From contig JBAIAC010000059.1 of NCBI GenBank assembly GCA_037349315.1, positions 4,986,001 through 5,050,000 of the forward strand: a DNA stretch of 64,000 nt, written 5' to 3'. This document shows, in pieces, positions 1 through 11,688 of this stretch. The position numbers and the translations under genes were made by a program. Numbering within the stretch: the first letter of the stretch is position 1; each line of letters starts with the position of its first letter. Under the pieces are notes generated by a model. It had not been told where the DNA came from and made no database searches. It saw only the letters and a list, made by a program, of their open reading frames with translations. Origin of the DNA: Chelydra serpentina. Lineage: Eukaryota; Chordata; Testudines; Chelydridae.

Positions 1-231
1 TGTTTCCAAGATGATAGGGAGGTGGAGATAGAAGTGGAATTTTCTTACAATGATTATCTCTGTTTCTACATGAAGTGATTATTCCTCTCCAGAGTGGTCT
101 GATTTATAAAGAGACAATGTCTTAGATAACTCCATTCCTTTAGTTATCCTATTGTCTTGTCTTATGTTTGTCTTCATGTTAACTCCTCGGGGCAAGGACT
201 GTCTTCATGACAGTGCAGACTCTCTTGGGGG

Positions 232-314
232 AAGATTTTTAAAAGCAGCTAAGAGACTTGAAAGTCAAGGGGATTTGTGTGCCTAAATCCATCAGGTGCT
301 TTTGAAAATCCCAG
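232..314. repeat. Short foldback (palindromic) interspersed repeat
   Basis: The left arm (gatttttaaaagcagcta) is an imperfect reverse complement of the right arm (aggtgcttttgaaaatccc), separated by a short middle containing gaaagtcaagggg. The pattern matches a common old sauropsid repeat with the frame 'aaaagcacctaa...ttaggtgcttttgaaaatccc'. The class is not certain. It resembles a non-autonomous DNA transposon. Confidence 0.55.
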
Positions 315-315
315 G

Positions 316-1040
316 ATCAGTGTTTAACAAGTATGTAGAACTAGGTGAAAGAAATTGGGCAAGTGGCCCCTAGACTCAGTTTGCTTGGCAAAGTAGTATT
401 GCCTTCCTCTCTTTCTCTGCCTATGTAGGATTCAATTCTATATGTTATGAGAGACTTTCTGTCAAGCTCAACAGAGGTTTAATTTGAGGAGATTCAAACT
501 CAAGGAGGAAGCTTATTACTTAGACCTCCTGGAAAGGAATGATAATTTATTTGTGCAGAAATGCAGAGATAATTGTTGTAAGATGATACCACCTCTGTCC
601 CCTTCTCCCCACCAGTTCGGAAACCAGTTCGGCTGTGTCTAGTTTAGGAGAAGCTAAGGAGATGACCATCTGATTTTTGGGCTTGAAGTTAAGACCCTAG
701 ATTAGTTTAATCTAGCCCTGACTATAATGTGCTTCATTTTTAAGAAGCTGAATATGTGCTAGTAAGATGCTTAACTGGATTTAATAAATGTGGTATCCTT
801 GATGCTAGCCAAGATTCTCAAATGCCATTATGTTGTTCTGTTTCATACATTCAAGAATGCACATTACACTCATTAAAAATAACCTTTCACATTAAGAGTG
901 GTGAGTATGTTGAATAAGACCACTGCAAGGAAGCAAAAAAATTGAAACTGAGACAGCTGTTCATGTTCCTAAGAAGAGAGAGGACAGTAGAAAAGCAAGG
1001 ACATGAAGTTGGGAATAGGAAGTAAATTTGGATCATGTAT
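316..1040. other. SPON1 intron, no recognised feature
   Basis: AT-rich sequence with no open frame, splice-flanked exon or familiar repeat that I can identify. Confidence 0.5.
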
Positions 1041-1305
1041 ATACTAGGAAAATAGGTTGTGTTTAAAATGTATTAGCTAAACATTTTAACTAACATGTTT
1101 TTAAACACTAGTATAGACAGGGCAAGTCATATTTAAAACATGTTAGGTGGTCATAGTCAACCATGTGGATGGAATCTAGGGTTGATCATGACCAGCTAAC
1201 ATATTTTTAAAGGCGTTAACCTTGTCTACACACGTGTTCAAAATATGTTTGTTAAAACATTTCAGCTAACACATTTTTAAACACAACCTATCTTCCTAAT
1301 CTAGT
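1041..1305. repeat. Long palindromic foldback element (about 260 bp)
   Basis: Almost the whole block is one inverted repeat. The left arm begins near ctaggaaaataggttgtgtt and the right arm ends aacacaacctatcttcctaa. Inner arm segments also pair: gttaggtggtcatagtcaac near 1142 with gttgatcatgaccagctaac near 1181. The unpaired centre is only about 20 bases. It looks like a foldback MITE, but the target-site duplication is not clear. Confidence 0.7.
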
Positions 1306-1480
1306 TAGAGCTTTAGATAGGAAAAAGGCATATTGGGCCTGTAAGTGAGTTTTGTGCTTTGATCATATTCAGTTGTGATCTGAAGACACAGTGCTGCATT
1401 GAGTGCTAGGGAAAAGTGTGGAGCTGCACGGCCCAGCAGAGAAGGCATTATACCACAAGCAGACACAATGCCTCCTAGTA

Positions 1481-1698
1481 CAGGCAAGTCTCATTTTACG
1501 CGGGGGTTCCGTTTTGCGGTTCGCGCGTAAAGCGAAAAACCGCGTATAGTGAAACGCCATTGAGTTGAATGGCGGACGGAATCGTCCGCAGTACCGATTC
1601 AGTTTTTAAATAGTTATTTTTCTTTTTTTTTCTGGTTTTGCCGACCATGCAAAGCTGAATTCGCGCATGTTAAATGCGCCTAAGATGCGACTCGCCTG
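1481..1698 (+). mobile_element. Pogo/Tigger-like non-autonomous DNA transposon, copy 1
   Basis: A 218-bp CpG-rich element bounded by TA on both sides (1479-1480 and 1699-1700). Its ends are inverted: CAGGCAAGTCTCATTTTACG on the left, and CAGGCGAGTCGCATCTTAGG when the right end is read on the minus strand. TA duplication and this type of terminus are those of Tc1/mariner elements of the pogo/Tigger group. There is no transposase. A closely similar copy lies in the opposite orientation at 26598. Confidence 0.85.
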
Positions 1699-1700
1699 TA

Positions 1701-2456
1701 CTCCTTGGGGGGTATGTGGTCACTGGCTATGCTTTCAGAGAGACCAGCATATGCAGCTTTCAGAAGGTGCAGCGTCTTGGCTCTAGCTCCTTCCTACTTC
1801 TTCCACTCTTCTGGAGAGGCTAGCACCACTAGCGGCACTAGCTTGGGGAAATATTTGTGCTCAGGAGATTGAAAGGTCTGCTTTTATACTCTGCTTCCTG
1901 TACAGGGCGTCCAGTACTCTCCCTTCCTGTGTTCACTCACACAAAGGCCAAATACAGTCTGATCCTCCTTAATCTCTTTTAAGGGCTGACAGATAGGACA
2001 ATTTGTAACTGTTGTCTTCATATTAATTCACTAAAGAAAACAGATCTGTATTTTAACTAGAGTTAGGCTGATGACATGGTGTTTGGCTTCAGCTCTGGAT
2101 TATATTTAGGTTTGAGCCTGAGGTTCAGTTTTAAGGCTAAATCAGAGAGCAGCTGTTCTTATGAAATTTTGACCCAAATAGAAATAAAAACCAGAAAACA
2201 GAAAACCTGCCCAGTTTGACCTGAAGTGGAACCAAAACCATAGTGGCAGGTTCAGATCCAGGGATATGAAGCCAAATCATTAACCCCACTTTGAAATATC
2301 AAGGTTCCAGTTTTGGTCCATAGCTAATTGTAACTCAAAATAATAAAATACTGTGAGTTATGCTGAGATACTCATGTTTATAATTGGAGTTTTGCTGTCA
2401 TCTGTTGAATTGCAACTAAACATTTTCAATAACCGCTTCCACTGCTGCTTTTTTAG
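1701..2456. other. SPON1 intron before exon A
   Basis: No repeat that I can name and no coding signal until the polypyrimidine tract just before the exon at 2457. Confidence 0.5.
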
Positions 2457-2579
2457 ACTCAACCTTTGAGGGGGTGACTGATAAACCAATCTTAGACTGT
2501 TGTGCCTGTGGAACTGCTAAATACAGGCTAACTTTTTATGGAAACTGGTCGGAGAAGACACATCCAAAAGATTATCCAC
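2457..2579 (+). CDS. SPON1: SPON1 (F-spondin) internal exon A: start of spondin domain
   Basis: F-spondin is a secreted extracellular-matrix protein that guides axons and binds matrix and lipoprotein receptors. It has a reeler domain, a spondin domain and thrombospondin type 1 repeats. This 123-base exon follows a pyrimidine-rich acceptor ending ttttag and is followed by the donor gtgagt. It opens with two bases completing a codon, reads 40 codons without a stop, and ends with one base of the next codon. The peptide contains LDCCACGTAKYRLTFYGNWS and KTHPKDYP, which I recognise as the reeler/spondin boundary of vertebrate F-spondin, including the CCAC cysteine cluster. It joins in frame to the exon at 21614, giving YPRRANHWS across the junction. 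Identity rests on recalled family sequence and on the fit of the two exons. The near-perfect conservation and clean splice sites argue against a processed copy. Confidence 0.95.
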
Positions 2580-3917
2580 GTGAGTATTATTATTTTATGA
2601 TTACAGGATAACCTAGAGGCTAAAATAAGGAGTGTGGGGATTCTCGGTGAAAGGTGATAGAACTAACCTACAGAAGGACGGTCTACATTATGATGAATAT
2701 ATGTAGTATTGCCAACCCCCAGTGTTCGAAAATCTTGAGTCAATCCCCCCAAAATCAAGAGGTTGGTTTAAAAACCATGAGATTTTAAAAAATAAAATTG
2801 GGGTTGATTTGCCTTCTGGCATTTGAGATTTGAAATGTGCTGTTGTAGGGTCACATTTTCAAGCTTCTCTTTGCAATCATGAGGGTTAGAAACTTAATCT
2901 CTCTTTTTTTTAAAAGAGTCTCACATAATTACACAAGTCTTGGTGCTGAGTTTTTTAGAAACACAGGAAGTATCACAAGATTCAATATAAAATCTTGAGT
3001 TTGCAGCAGTGCATATGCCCAATCCCCAATGACCATATGGAAAGACTCCCATTGATTTCAGTGGGCACCGAATCAGGCTGTTAGCGAGGTTGGCTGCATT
3101 TATGCGTTCCTCTTTCTTTCACGATGCTAGCTGGATAAATGTACATCTTCAAACACAACCTTTGTTTCCTAACTTAAATCAAGTATTGCAAAATTTCTAA
3201 TCTACAGAATCAGTGGTTTTATGGCAATAAAACGCAAATAGCCGTAGAAGATTAAATCTACGAAAACATGCATAGAAAATGGGGATCTTTGTTTGTTTTT
3301 ATTGTTCTTCTTTAGTTCCCCTCTTTGTCTTTTCCATCTTACATTTGTTCTTTAAATATGGTCTCCATTATCATTGACAATAAAGGCAGGTAAGAGGCTT
3401 AGGGATGAGAGTCATATATTTATTTGGTCTTTAAGCTTTGATAATATGTTGTCTACTACATGATCTTTATTAAAGCTTTTGTGTGTGGCTTTTCTTTTTA
3501 ATATCACTGTCACCCAATGTGGTGAATTTTCATTATGCAGTCAAAGATTTGTCTGCATATGAATTGTTCCTTGATACTGATTACACTGTTTCTGTCTCAA
3601 GTTTTGCTTTATTAAGCTGAACATAGAATAGTTCAGATACAGCATCATGCAGGTTAGTACAAGTTTGCGATGATATACTAAAACTTGTTTGTCTTGCTGG
3701 TTGGGCAACAGAACAAACACATGGAGGATAAAACAAGCCATTGTGATGCTCTTTTGAGATATTAGATGATTTGCGTACCTGCTAAATGGTACCCATTCAA
3801 ATTCATTGTGTGCATAGATGTGGCTGGTATTACAGAAACATTTTGACTAGATGAATCAAGTTATTTCTTTTCACTTCCATGGAATGTATCTTATAATTGA
3901 TCATGCTTTCCTGCTTA
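2580..3917. other. SPON1 intron with a few faint repeat-like scraps
   Basis: Around 2700-2960 (attgccaacccccagtgttc, and later ttgcaatcatgagggttag) the text resembles an old sauropsid repeat also hinted at near 57300. Near 3045-3080 there is a 'cccattgatttcagtgggca' scrap of the kind common in amniote repeats. Neither can be bounded or classified. Confidence 0.35.
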
Positions 3918-4324
3918 TTAGAATGGCCACAGAGAGTCAGGCCAATGGTCCACCTAGCCCGGTATCCTGTTCTCTGGCAGTGGCTGATGCCAGATGCTTC
4001 AGAGGGAAAAAACAGAGTAGGGCAATTAGAGAGTTATCCACCCCCTGTTGTCCAGCTTCTGGCAGTTGGAAGTGCAGGGACACCCAATGCATGGGGCTGC
4101 ATCCCTGACCCCTTGATTAATAGCCTTGACTAATAGCCATTGATGGGCCTGTCCTCTGTGAACTTATCTAATTCTTTTTTGAACCCCATTATAGTTTTGG
4201 TCTTCACAACATCTCCTGGCAATGAGTTCCACATGTTGACTTTGCTTTGTGTGAAGAAATACTTCCTTATGTTTCTTTTAAGCCTGCTGCCTATTAATTT
4301 CATGGGTGACCCCTGTTCCTTGTG

Positions 4325-5040
4325 TTATGTGAAGGGGGTAAATAACACTTCCTTATTCACTTTCTCCATCCCAGTCATTAGTTTATAGACTTCTATTGTA
4401 TCCCTCCCCTCCCCCCACACATTTGTCTCTTTTCCAAGCTGAACAGTCTGTCTTTTTAAATTATCCTTGTACGGAAGGTGTTCCATACCTCTAATCATTT
4501 TTGTTCTCTGTACCAATTCTAAAATATGTTTTTTTGAGATTAGGTGACCAGAGCTGCACACAGTATTCAAGTGTGGGTGTACCAGGGATTTATATAGTGA
4601 CATTGAGATGTTTTCTGTCGTATTATCTATCCATTTCCTAATGGTTCTGAGCATTCTGTTGCTTTTTTGACTGGTGCTGCACACCGAGTCCACGTTTTCA
4701 GAGAATTATCCACAATGATTCCAAAATCTCTTTGTTGAGTGGTAACAGCTAATTTAGATTCGATCATTTTGTATGGATTGTTCGGATTATGTTTTCCAAT
4801 GTGCATTACTTTGCATTCATCAACGTTACATTTCATCTATCATTTTGTTGCCCAGTCACCCAGTTTTTTGAGATCCCTTTGCAACTCTTTGTGGTCTGCT
4901 TTGGACTTAAGTATCTTTAGTAATTTTGTATTGTCTGCAAACTTTGCCACCTCAGTGTTGTTACCTCTTTTTCCAGATAATTTATGGCTATGTTGAACAG
5001 CACTGCTCCGAGTACAGATCCTTGAGGAACCCCACTATTT
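4325..5040 (-). pseudogene. CR1 reverse transcriptase remnant
   Basis: Minus-strand pieces include MKCNVDECKVMHIGKHNPNN and the thumb-like stretch LVHPHLNTVCSSGHLISKKH with TKMIRGMEHLPY, all recognisable CR1 palm/thumb sequence. The catalytic box near 4920-4945 reads FADNTKLL, with an asparagine where active elements have FADD. Several stops and frameshifts separate the pieces, so no functional enzyme can be made. Confidence 0.85.
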
Positions 5041-5052
5041 ACCTCTCTTCAC

Positions 5053-5284
5053 ATGCAGGCTTCAATTGGCACTTGCCTCAAGTGGCTCCCGAAAGCAGTG
5101 GCGTGTCCCTTCTCTAGCTCCTACACGGAAGCGCGGCCAGGCATTTCTGCGCGCTGCCCCATCCACAGGCACTGCCCCTGCAGCTCTAATTGGATCGCGT
5201 AGGAGCTGGAGCGGGGCCATGCTGCGGCTTCCGGGAGCTGCGTGGTGTGGCCCCAACCCAGCACCCCAGCCGGAGTGCCTGCAT
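5053..5284. repeat. GC-rich insertion within the CR1 LINE
   Basis: CR1 text stops near 5050 and comparable CR1 text resumes by about 5330. The block between is much richer in G+C. It starts tgcaggcttcaattggcact and ends gagtgcctgca, giving a short inverted terminus (TGCAGGC). It resembles the interior of turtle MITE families containing 'ccgcagctcccattgg'. No convincing target-site duplication was found. Confidence 0.45.
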
Positions 5285-5938
5285 TGACACCTCAATCTGG
5301 AACTGTTCTTCAGATTGGTCATCTAAAAAGAATGGCTCCGGTGTGGGGATCTCCCTCACATCCTCTGCAGTGAAGACTGATGCAAAGAATTAATGTAGCT
5401 TCTCTGCAATGGCCATATATTCCTTGAATGCTCCTTTAGCACCTTAATCGTCCAGGGGTCCCACCAGTTGCTTGACAGTCTTCATTCTGATGTACTTTAA
5501 AAAATTGCTGTTAGTTTTTGTGTCTTGCTAGTTGTCTTCAAAAAAATTTTTTGGCCTGCCTAGTTATACTTTTATGCTTGACTTGTCAGAGTTTTTTCCT
5601 TTTTATTTTCCTCAATAGGATTTGACTTCCAATTTTAAAGGATGTCTTTTTATCTCTATCTTTTTTTACTCTGTTGTTTAGCCATGGTGACATTTTTTGG
5701 TCCTCTTACTGTTTTTATTTATTTGAGGTATATGTTTAGTTTGAGCCTCTATGATGTTGTTTTTAAAAAGTTTGTGTGTTGTTTGCAGGCATTTCACTCT
5801 TGTGACTTCCTTTTAATTTCTGCTTAACAGGTCTAATTTTTGAGTTTTCCCCCTTTTTGAAGATAATTCCTACTGTGGTGGGTTTCTTTGGTATCCCATC
5901 CCCCCCCCCCCCCCCCCAAAAAAAAAAGGATGTTAAAT

Positions 5939-6473
5939 TTAGTTACATTCAGCTCTATTCACTTCTTGGACCAGATCCTGTGTAGCACTTAGGTCTAAGT
6001 AAAGAATTGCCTCTTCCCTTAGGGGTTCCAGAACTACCTTCTCCAAGAAGCAGTCATTAATGGTGTCTACCAATTTTATCTTTGCGTCCCATCCTGTGGT
6101 GACATGTTCCCAGTCAATATGGGGATAGCTGAAATCCCCCATTATTATTGGGTTTTCTGTTTTTGAAGCTCTCTAATCTCCTGAGCATTTCACAATCACT
6201 GTCAACATCCTGATAAGATGTTTGGTGGTATATTCCTACCTCTATTCAACATGGAATGTCTAGCCGTAGAGATTCTATGGTACTGTTTGATCCATTTAAG
6301 ATTTTTACTATATTTGACTCTATGCTTTCTTTCACATACAGAGCCACTCCCCCACCTGTGTGACCTATTCTGTCATTTCTATATATTTTGTACCCTGGTA
6401 TTACCATATCCCACTGATTATCATCAGTGCATGACATTTCTGTGATACTTAGTATATCAATATCCTCATTCAA
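5939..6473 (-). pseudogene. CR1 APE-type endonuclease remnant
   Basis: Minus-strand frames read ILSITEMSCTDDNQWDMVIP and IGHTGGGVALYVKESIES, then MGDFSYPHIDWEHVTTGWDA. These correspond to the E-T-W, GGVALYVK and GDFNYPHIDW blocks of CR1 endonucleases. The ETW motif is degraded and the pieces lie in different frames, so this is a fossil. Confidence 0.87.
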
Positions 6474-6479
6474 TTTTTA

Positions 6480-9400
6480 CTTGCTTCTCTACATCTTTGC
6501 TTATTTCTTCTCTTTTTCCTTTCTTTAGAGAGATTGTAGTGTATTATTTGTCCTCCATGATCCTCAGACAGAAAAACTTCCATTAACCACTTAGAAATGT
6601 TCTGACTGTTTCAGTCTATCCTTCATGAATCATTAAGTGTATGCTATGGATAGACCTCGATGAATGCTAGTAAATAAATAAATAAAATCTATAAACATAT
6701 GTTAGAATTGTAAAATGAATTAATTTTGTCTATGTTCATGCATCATTTTACTCATATATTTGTGCAATCTACTTGTTCTGGCATGTATGTCCATGGAAAG
6801 CAAATTTCAGTGATGCCTAGATGAAAATTAACAGAAACCCAATTTTAAGCTGAAATACAATCTCTTTCAGTCATGTGACTTATTACACTACAAGTAACTG
6901 AGTAGCTCAGAAGCTGAATACTCACATAGAAAATATTTGTTTAATAGTTTCAATAACAAATAAATATGAGCTATCTACTCAGGGGTATTCTATAAGAAGA
7001 AAAGGAGGGTTATTTTTTATTACAATGGATGTGGCAGAATGGTTTTCGACACAGCAGGGCAGGACTTCAAGTTAAAATGAAAGAACTTGCCGAAAGTCTC
7101 CAGCCCACATACTAATATAAAAAAAATCAGTGTTTATAATAATTTGGTAAAGGAGGGTCGCTTTCATATAATTACTCCTATTGTCCCTTTATTCTTCTTT
7201 TAATTATAACAGTGGATCCATTTAGACACATGGTTATTTACTATTTTAGAAGTTCAGGATTTGACCCCATGTCAGTCAAGAGTGTATGCAACCACGAGGA
7301 ACAAACTAATTATTGGGAAGGAATCACATAATAAGAGGATTAAATGTTGTTACACTTAATGATTATAAAAAAAATAAAATAAAGCTACAGTCATTATTTG
7401 TTTCTACATCTATAGACTCTCCCATCATTAACATATAATTAGAAAAGTCTCATTATGAAAGCACAACAAATCTATTCTCTTTGCACCAAGTCTTGTTCAC
7501 ATTGGAATCAGTGGGACTTTAAATGTTGGACCTCAGTGGCAGCAGGATTGGACTGAGGCAGAAGAGTCACTAACAAATTTTAAAGCTAAAGTTTCTGGAA
7601 GGCTAGAGAAATTTTTCATGTGTCCACACGTAGCGGTATTTAAAATGAAAAGTAGTTGTCAAAATTGCTGTTTAAAATGTTGAGGCCGTGCAACTATTAA
7701 ATTAAAATAATATCCTGTTCACTACTGACTGTGTTGAATCACTGACTATTTGTTGTACCACTGCAGAAATGTTCACAAATATATTTTCAATCCAGTGGTT
7801 TCTATAAATATAATATGGCCATCCATCATATTATATATCACCCACCATTTTAATTGGAGAAAATTTCTCATATTGATCTCCCAAGGGGAATATTATTTTA
7901 AAATTCATACTACCTCCCATTTATTCATTTACAGTAGGAGCTAAAGAAGGAGAATATTCTGTTTCTCATGCTGTATGGTTCTAGTGTTGGTAGGAAAAAA
8001 TCTCCCTTATCAAGAGCAAATTTAGAAAATGGAGTGTTTTGGGGTTTCTTTTTGGTTGTCTCTGACAACTAAAAACTGAAAAAGCTAAAATTCCCCTTTG
8101 CCCTGACAACAGCAATATAGCTAAGATATAAACAAGATACAAACACTTATATTTCTCATTCATGTTTCCCTCTAATTTATTTGCTCACTCTTATCTTAAC
8201 AGATTTCAAGTCTATAACATTGACCTTTCTGTACATTTGTATTCTTTATGACTAGCAAACAAGAACCGCAGAGAAACATTATACAATTGTGACTTTAAAA
8301 ATAAATAAATAAAACCTAGCCAAGTCCCAGACACTGTTATAACATGTAGTATATTCTTTCCTCAATACACAGGAATTTCCATACAATGCTCCATTTTATG
8401 TGCTTTAATTTACTGCAAAGAACTGTTTATGCCAAAGAAGCATTGTTTTTATGATAAAAAAGAGCTTCAGCAAGCTATTTGACAAAGCCTTGAACTCAAG
8501 CAAACATCACTTTCCAAGTCCACAAGCACTTCACTATGTTAGGCACACAATCAGGGATGATTGAACTGAAGTTACACCATGAAGCTGAAGAACTTGTGTT
8601 CAATTAAATTTAAAATTGCATTGTTATGTTTAGGAACCAACAGAGCTGATGAATCCACACAACAATGTTCGGGATGAAATCACTGCATTATATTCTTGTT
8701 CTGAGCGTGTTGTTCTGATGGCACCAGCTGACTCTAAAGCAGAAGAAGAGCAGAGCTAAAGAGTGATAATATTATCTTTCTCTCTGTGTATGTTTTCAAT
8801 ATTGTTCAGGGGAAAAATCTCCCCTTTTATGAGCAAATTTAGAAAAAGGAGTTTTTGGGTTTTTTAGAAGAGTGGACAGTGTCCCAAATGATAACTTTTT
8901 AAGTGCTTTTGCTTTCTTGAGTATCAGAGAGACTGAGAGATTTTAGTTAAGGTCTTGTTAGACTTGTGAACTTGGATAGACGTAAGACAAGAGCAATAGC
9001 AAAGTACACTTACCAGACACATTTTCATGAGCTATTACAGCTCTTGATAAAAATACATCTGGAACCCAAAATGCTGTATCTATTACATTTGGCTTATTAA
9101 AATGGAACCATTAGATTTCCTCTTACATTTTGCTGACTGAAATGATTAGTGCGTAGAGCTGTCCAGTGGCTTATAGACATTTAGCACCATTTGTGGTTTT
9201 TTTTGGCTAGTGCCCAGATATAATGGAAAATGGAATACATTCATGAATAATAATTTCACCTGCTCCCCCTAGCAAGCAGATGATAGGCACCAAATTGTCA
9301 GTGCATTTCTAAGACACATTGGTATGTGCCAAAATCTGCATTTCAGCTTGTAAATGAGGGAACTGAGCACACAAATGAGAAGTGAGGTATGTCAATGGAT

Positions 9401-9940
9401 GATTGCCTATATTTCACTGGCCTTCTTGAGAGTTTTGAGGCCACTCTAGTGAGAAATGGGGAATTTGTCTATTCACCTCTGGCTTCTGTGAATGTGGGGT
9501 TCATTCCAGAGAAGGTGAGTTTCCTTGTTTTTTGAAAGAATCACTAGCAAGATAAGAGCAGTTTGGGGGAGTGAAATAAGGTATCCATTCGCATGGGTGT
9601 GAGAGATGCATGAGGGTGAGTTGGAGAGTGCAGAAAATGTTGTGGGTTTTCAAGAAGCTTAGGGCAGGTAGTGTTTTTCAGTCTGCTCTGAAGGTCTTCA
9701 TTTGGGTATGTAGCTGGGGCAGCTGCTTCCCTTCAATAGATACCTTTCAGTAGGTAAGAAGCTTGAGTGATATTATGGCTCAGTAGACTTAGGGTGGGCT
9801 TGAGTTGTAGGGGCTTAATGTCTTTTGGACTTGGTCATGGCATTTAGGGAAGAGACCCCTTGGAAGACATGGGCCACTAATGTGAAATTTATTGTATCAA
9901 CCTTACTGGCCATGCCAGATAATTTTCTCAGGAATGCAGG
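6480..9940. other. SPON1 intron, AT-rich, nothing recognised
   Basis: No coding frame of note and no repeat I can classify. Short AT-rich runs (for example near 6680 and 8300) and two similar 'ggaaaaaatctcccttatcaagagcaaatttagaaaa'-type phrases (near 7990 and 8812) suggest a small local duplication, one of them diverged. Confidence 0.4.
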
Positions 9941-10366
9941 GTGTCAGTGACCTTGCTCATATTGAAAGTGTTGAATACAAAGTCAATGACTATAATGTCA
10001 TCGCTATTCACGTGTGATTAAGGATGAGGGCTCTGAGTTCTCATGCATGACAGACACACAGTTGGATAACACTATAGTTTCAGTAATGGCTCTGTTGGGC
10101 ATTCAGTTCAACATAAACCAAATAAATGTCACGGAGCTGATGTGGCTGTTTTGTGTGAATCTGCTTTTAAATGCAGGAAGTCTCCCACCCTAAATCTGGA
10201 TTTGACAGAATATGTTGCCCTCGTATACGAATCAAAGGGCGGGGATTAATTGCTGTCCAGATTGCACGGTCTACTCAATAGAGGCCTGGCTTTAGTTGAG
10301 AGATTCTTCTCGATGGTAGCAAATTTGTGCCTCATGGGAACAGATGTGGAATCTTCTCTAATTGAG

Positions 10367-10669
10367 CAGGGGTGGATCTATGATTTTTGCCGCCCCAAGC
10401 ACGGCAGTCCGGCGTCCTTCGGCGGCACACCTGCGGGTGGTCTGCTGCTCACGCGGATTCGGTGGCGTTTCTGCGGGTGATCCGCCAGTCCCACGCCGTC
10501 GGCATACCCGCCACCGAATTACTGCCAAAAACCGCGGGTCCGGCAGACATCCCGCAGGCATGCTGCCGAAGGCTGCCTGACTGCCGCCCTCACAGCGATC
10601 GACAGGCTGCCCCTGCGGCTTGCTGCCCCAGGCACACGCTTGCTGCGCTGGTGCCTGGAGCCGCCCCTG
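10367..10669. mobile_element. hAT-type MITE, family 1, copy 1
   Basis: A 303-bp element with inverted ends CAGGGGTGGATCTATG and (reverse complement of the right end) CAGGGGCGGCTCCAGG. Flanking 8-bp sequences are taattgag (10359-10366) and tacttgag (10670-10677), matching at 7 of 8. Eight-base duplication and CAGGG ends identify a hAT superfamily non-autonomous element. It contains the family phrase gccgccccaagca. Confidence 0.88.
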
Positions 10670-11033
10670 TACTTGAGTTTTGGCATGTGTCACTCACTAA
10701 GGTACCGGAGATGCAGAGAGAAATGCAGGCTATGACCTGTGAGTTAGATCTGTGTCCCTAGTAAAGGAAAATGAGGGATTCTGAGACCATTGGAGCGGAT
10801 TGACCACATCTCCCTTTGGCGTGACAAAGTGCCAGTCTCTGTTAAAGAAGTGATTATTAGATCCAAAAAAACCCATCTCTAGACCCTGAAGTCTCTCCAG
10901 CTATCACCCTGACATGAATTTTCCATTGTGGGGTAGATCATTGAGAAGGTTGTGGTGGAAACAGCTTTAGCAGTCTCTGAAGTCTTTAGACCTCCCTGAT
11001 TCCAGTAAGTTTGCTTTTAGCCTTGGTCAAAGT

Positions 11034-11688
11034 CAGGGCCAGCTCTAGGTTTTTTGCCGCCCCAAGCAAAAACATTTTTGGCTGCCCGCCCCGCTTTTTT
11101 GTTGGCCACAAGCGGAGGAGCAGAGCAGCCAGGGGCAGCTCCCCCCTGGGGGGTGGGGAGTGGCTGCTGCCATGGGAGAGTGGTGCTGCGGGACCCCGCT
11201 CCCTGCTCAGCCGGCTCCCTATCCCAGCTACGGTGGGCCAGGGCAGCCAGGGGCGGCTCCCCCCTGTGAGGGCTGGCCTCTGCCGCGGGAGAGCGGCGCT
11301 GCACAACCCCTGGGGGGAGTGGCTGCTGCCGCGGGAGAGCAGCGCCGCGGGACGCTGCTCCCCGCTCAGCCGGCTCCCTGCCCCGCCGCAGCTGGGGCAG
11401 GGGAGTCATGGGTGGCTCCTCCCTGGGGCGGGTGGCCGCTGCCGCGGGAGAGTGGCACAACCCCGCTTCCCGCTCAGCCGGCTCCCTGCCCCGCTGCAGG
11501 TGGGGCAGGGGAGCCAGGGGCGGCTCCCCCCTTGGGGGGGGGGGGGCGCTGGCACACGACCCCACTCCCCGCTTAGCCGGGGCAGGGCAGCGTTACTGGC
11601 TCGGGGCAGGGGGCGCTGCCTGTGTCGCCTCTAATAGTTTGCTGCCCCAAGCACCCGCTTGTTCTGCTGGTGCCTGGAGCCACCCCTG
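11034..11688. mobile_element. hAT-type MITE, family 1, copy 2, with internal tandem repeats
   Basis: Ends are CAGGGCCAGCTCTAGG and (right end reversed) CAGGGGTGGCTCCAGG. The flanks gtcaaagt (11026-11033) and gccaaagt (11689-11696) match at 7 of 8. It shares gccgccccaagca and ggtgcctggagcc with the copy at 10367 but is 655 bp. The extra length is about four imperfect GC-rich units of roughly 100-165 bp between 11120 and 11600, each containing gccgcgggagag and gctcagccggctccctgc. Long open frames here on both strands are a by-product of this composition. Confidence 0.9.

Larger units (their letters stand above)
3918..6476 (-). mobile_element. Decayed CR1 LINE, minus strand, 5'-truncated
   Basis: CR1 is a chicken-repeat-1 clade non-LTR retrotransposon encoding an APE endonuclease and a reverse transcriptase. 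On the minus strand, endonuclease pieces come first (6473 down to 5939), then a connecting region, then reverse-transcriptase pieces (about 5040 down to 4325), then the 3' end near 3918. Frames are broken by many stops and shifts. A cytosine run followed by adenines sits at 5899-5927, and a GC-rich foreign block interrupts it near 5053-5284. The text matches the CR1 subfamily abundant in turtles. The 5' limit is uncertain by tens of bases. Confidence 0.88.

Noticed and set aside
11100..11600. Possible CpG island
   Set aside because: The CpG density comes from MITE interiors (also at 14150-14450 and 57600-57850), not from a promoter.
11011..11634. 207-codon plus-strand frame and overlapping long frames on both strands
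   Set aside because: They lie wholly inside the tandem GC-rich interior of the MITE at 11034. Frames are long because stop codons are rare at this composition, and they have no family resemblance.
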